Positions 6,460 to 7,804 of a stretch of 7,804 bases of DNA are shown piece after piece. Every line of letters begins with the position of its first letter. The first letter of the stretch is position 1. The notes under the pieces are model-generated. The model saw only the letters and a list, made by a program, of their open reading frames with translations, had not been told where the DNA came from and did not search any database. This stretch comes from an uncultured Collinsella sp. (GTDB lineage: Bacteria; Actinomycetota; Coriobacteriia; Coriobacteriales; Coriobacteriaceae). The position numbers and the translations under genes were made by a program. The DNA lies in contig CABPWH010000082.1 of assembly GCA_902461085.1 (NCBI GenBank), positions 1 to 7,804 of the forward strand. The letters run 5' to 3'.

Positions 6460-6837
6460 TTAACGGCCGCTAAACAGGCGCCCGAAGAAGTTGACGATGC
6501 CGTTTTCGCCATCACGAATCTGGCCAATCACGGCACCGATGAGCACAAAGAATGCGATGACGAGCGTATCCCACAGGCCCAGCGTAAGCACCAGCACGGC
6601 GAGGATAAAGCCAGCGACGGCGCCGAGCGTGGTGTTGGGATGGCGTACGGCGTAGCTCCAGATGGCAGCACCTGTGCCCTTGATGAGACCCATGGCCTCG
6701 TCAAAGTCGTTGGCGGCGCTGTCGTGCTGCTCGCCGGCCTCGGGCTTGGGGTCGGCGGACTCGCCTGCCGGCGTAGCGTTCTGGTCGATCGTCAGGCGCG
6801 GCGTGCGGGCGGTCTTGTCTTGGTTGGTATCACTCAC
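6460..6837 (-). CDS. DUF2273 small membrane protein of the Asp23 operon
   Basis: The 125-residue product starts at GTG 6837 and has a polar N-terminal half (1-48), rich in Asp, Ala, Pro and Glu. A DUF2273-type membrane region follows: RHPNTTLGAVAGFILAVLVL (65-84), LGLWDTLVIAFFVLIGAVIG (86-105), then QIRDGENGIVNFFGRLF. The glycine-rich hairpin, LGLWD and the closing IGxxRD are family hallmarks. DUF2273 proteins are typically only about 60-70 residues, so the N-terminal half is extra. The gene sits between amaP and the Asp23 gene, as in many Firmicutes and Actinobacteria, and probably forms part of the membrane anchor; its exact role is not known. The GTG is preceded by GGAGG at 6 bases spacing and overlaps the end of amaP by 8 bases, which points to translational coupling. 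A longer frame starting at 7050 runs antisense to nothing but overlaps amaP and is rejected. Confidence 0.9.
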   Translation of the reverse strand: MSDTNQDKTARTPRLTIDQNATPAGESADPKPEAGEQHDSAANDFDEAMGLIKGTGAAIWSYAVRHPNTTLGAVAGFILAVLVLTLGLWDTLVIAFFVLIGAVIGQIRDGENGIVNFFGRLFSGR

Positions 6838-7375
6838 CGGAAACCTCCACGGTCTGGACGGTAGTCTTGGACGGCAAAAAACGGACGCGCGCGGTCGTGC
6901 CCGGCGTGCCGAGCATGGTGTCGCAGGCCTTCTCGATGCGCTGCTGCATCGAGGTGGCAAGGGAAGCGACGTCTTTATCATCGAGCGCGATGGCGTCGAC
7001 CTTAAAACGGACGCGCGATTCGTCGGAACCCTGCACGCGTGCCTCGACATGCTCGATCATCACACGGTCGTCGCGCTCTGCCGCAGCGCGAGCACACGAG
7101 GAGAGGGCCGCGAGCGTGACCTCGATATTGCGCTCCCCCGCCGGATGCACACAGGACGGCTCGCGACGAGCAAACATCAGACGGAAGAAACCCACGAGCA
7201 CGCCGAGCGCCACGACACCGCCGCACGCCGTAACAACGATACGCGGCGCAGCATCGCGCATCAGCAGCATAAAGCGATAGGTGTATGGCCCCCAAAACTG
7301 GCAGACAAGCGTGCCCAGCGCCACGATGGCGGCGGCAAGATACACAATCGCTAGGGCTCGTTTGAGTACGCGCAC
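6830..7375 (-). CDS. amaP: AmaP-type membrane anchor protein (alkaline shock response)
   Basis: From GTG 7375 the product is 181 residues. Two membrane helices (about 6-27 and 45-66) form a hairpin, followed by a short basic stretch (FARRE). A cytoplasmic Asp23-like domain follows (about 82-170): RNIEVTLAALSSCARAA, VRFKVDAIALDDKDVASLA and TSMQQRIEKACDTMLG. This is the layout of AmaP, which recruits Asp23 to the membrane. The identification rests on this topology and on the two following genes, since AmaP sequences are poorly conserved. I chose GTG 7375 because AAGGGAG lies 5 bases upstream and the first helix begins at once. Longer starts at 7426 or 7504 would lie in the promoter -10 box or in the upstream terminator. 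It is the first gene of the operon. Confidence 0.85.
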   Translation of the reverse strand: MRVLKRALAIVYLAAAIVALGTLVCQFWGPYTYRFMLLMRDAAPRIVVTACGGVVALGVLVGFFRLMFARREPSCVHPAGERNIEVTLAALSSCARAAAERDDRVMIEHVEARVQGSDESRVRFKVDAIALDDKDVASLATSMQQRIEKACDTMLGTPGTTARVRFLPSKTTVQTVEVSGE

Positions 7376-7424
7376 GCGCGCTCCCTTCAGGTTTCGGTCC
7401 ACAGAATGCAAAACGATTCGCATC

Positions 7425-7430
7425 ATTATA
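7425..7430 (-). promoter_or_regulatory. -10 box of the amaP operon promoter
   Basis: Read on the minus strand this is a perfect TATAAT. It predicts a transcript start near 7418 and a leader of about 43 bases before GTG 7375. No good -35 is seen at 16-18 bases spacing (TACAGC at the 17-base position). That position falls inside the hairpin of the upstream terminator, so the promoter may depend on an activator or on an alternative sigma factor. Confidence 0.5.
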
Positions 7431-7471
7431 AAAGAGCCGGGTCCGGTGCTGTACGCACGCGGATCCGGCTC
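7425..7471 (-). terminator. Probable yebC terminator overlapping the amaP promoter
   Basis: A 12-bp outer stem (7434-7445 with 7460-7471, one A/C mismatch in the minus-strand RNA) continues after a one-base bulge into a 4-bp inner stem (7446-7449 with 7455-7458) and a 5-base loop. On the minus strand it is followed by TTTTATAAT, a short U-rich tail that contains the -10 box of the next operon. It lies 70 bases after the yebC stop codon. Confidence 0.65.
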
Positions 7472-7516
7472 ATCTATTCCACGAGACTTGCATGCTCGCT
7501 TCATTATGCCCAGATA

Positions 7517-7536
7517 TGCACGGCTTAACCCGTGCA
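7517..7536. repeat. Short inverted repeat just after the yebC stop codon
   Basis: TGCACGG (7517-7523) pairs perfectly with CCGTGCA (7530-7536) across a 6-base loop. It begins 4 bases after the yebC stop on the minus strand and has no T-tract, so it is not a terminator by itself. It may stabilise the 3' end of the message or be chance. Confidence 0.4.
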
Positions 7537-7540
7537 GGCG

Positions 7541-7804
7541 CTACTCCTCCTCGAGGGCAGCGATGACCTCGTCGGTCATGTCCATGGTGCTGTAAACATC
7601 CTGGACGTCGTCGAGCTCCTCAAGACGGTCGATGAGGCGCTGAACCTTCTTGGCGTCGGCGCCGGAGACCTCGGTCGGGGTGGTCGGGACCATGGTGGTC
7701 TCGGAGCCCTTGACCTGGACGCCCTGCTCCTCGAGCGCCTTGGAAACAGCCATGACGTCATTGGCGGCGGTCCAGACGATCCCCTCCCCCCCGCGACCGA
7801 TAAC
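7541..7804 (-). CDS. yebC: YebC/TACO1 family protein, C-terminal 87 residues (5' part outside the window)
   Basis: The minus-strand frame is open from the right edge to TAG at 7541. It encodes the C-terminal third of YebC, a protein of about 240-255 residues. Recognisable family features are WTAANDVMAVSKALEEQGV, VPTTPTEVSGADAKKVQRL, RLEELDDVQDVYSTMDM and the acidic end AALEEE. YebC proteins were long annotated as transcription regulators; the mitochondrial relative TACO1 and more recent bacterial work point to a role in translation, helping ribosomes through difficult stretches. The window shows nothing that decides between these views. The first six residues at the window edge (VIGRGG) are unlike the acidic sequence normal at this place and may be artefactual. 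An ATG at 7753 lies inside the gene and is not its start. Confidence 0.93.
   Translation of the reverse strand, partial: VIGRGGEGIVWTAANDVMAVSKALEEQGVQVKGSETTMVPTTPTEVSGADAKKVQRLIDRLEELDDVQDVYSTMDMTDEVIAALEEE

Noticed and set aside
5897..6463. Plus-strand 188-codon frame opposite the Asp23-family gene
   Set aside because: It is complementary to a clear Asp23-domain gene with its own ribosome binding site and terminator; its Val/Leu/Asp-rich content reflects the other strand's codons.
6838..7050. Longer version of the DUF2273 gene starting at 7050
   Set aside because: The extra 71 codons overlap amaP out of frame and are Arg/Ser/Pro-rich; the GTG at 6837 has a good ribosome binding site.
7376..7504. 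Longer amaP starting at 7504 or 7426
   Set aside because: These starts fall within the upstream terminator or the -10 box, and the GTG at 7375 has AAGGGAG at the right distance.

Overview
This GC-rich window reads as a piece of an actinobacterial chromosome, most likely a gut Coriobacteriia member of the Collinsella/Olsenella type. I infer this from codon use, GTG starts with strong AGGAGG-like ribosome binding sites, and the gene repertoire; no marker gene is present to prove it. Seven protein genes fill nearly the whole window. Six lie on the minus strand and one on the plus strand. I see no RNA gene, insertion sequence, phage gene or CRISPR array.

Left part (1-3162): an amidohydrolase-3 (YtcJ-like) gene runs leftward off the window edge. 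Diverging from it is a complete M20-family metal-dependent amidohydrolase with an unusual Ala-rich helical tail. The two share a 162-base intergenic region with a good extended -10 promoter for the M20 gene. A perfect 16-bp hairpin ends the M20 gene and can also serve the convergent gene that follows.

Middle (3221-5800): two minus-strand membrane-protein genes. The first has an N-terminal zinc ribbon, several membrane segments (DUF4013-like) and a Glu/Pro repeat tail coded by a hexamer tandem repeat. The second is a YitT-family transporter-like protein (membrane domain plus DUF2179) with an extra Ala/Glu-rich N-terminus.

Right part (5796-7804): a compact minus-strand operon of amaP, a DUF2273 small membrane protein and an Asp23/Gls24 protein. 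This is the known envelope-stress module, in which AmaP anchors Asp23 to the membrane. The first two genes overlap by 8 bases, and a terminator with a U-tract ends the unit. Upstream is the 3' end of yebC. The apparent yebC terminator abuts and partly overlaps the perfect -10 box (TATAAT) of the amaP operon.

The extreme ends of the window (about 1-45 and 7781-7804) are C-rich and encode peptides that fit poorly to the families of the genes they interrupt, so they may be assembly-edge artefacts. I found no convincing undescribed multi-gene system. The items most worth a second look are the lineage-specific tails on otherwise standard proteins and the overlap of terminator and promoter before amaP.
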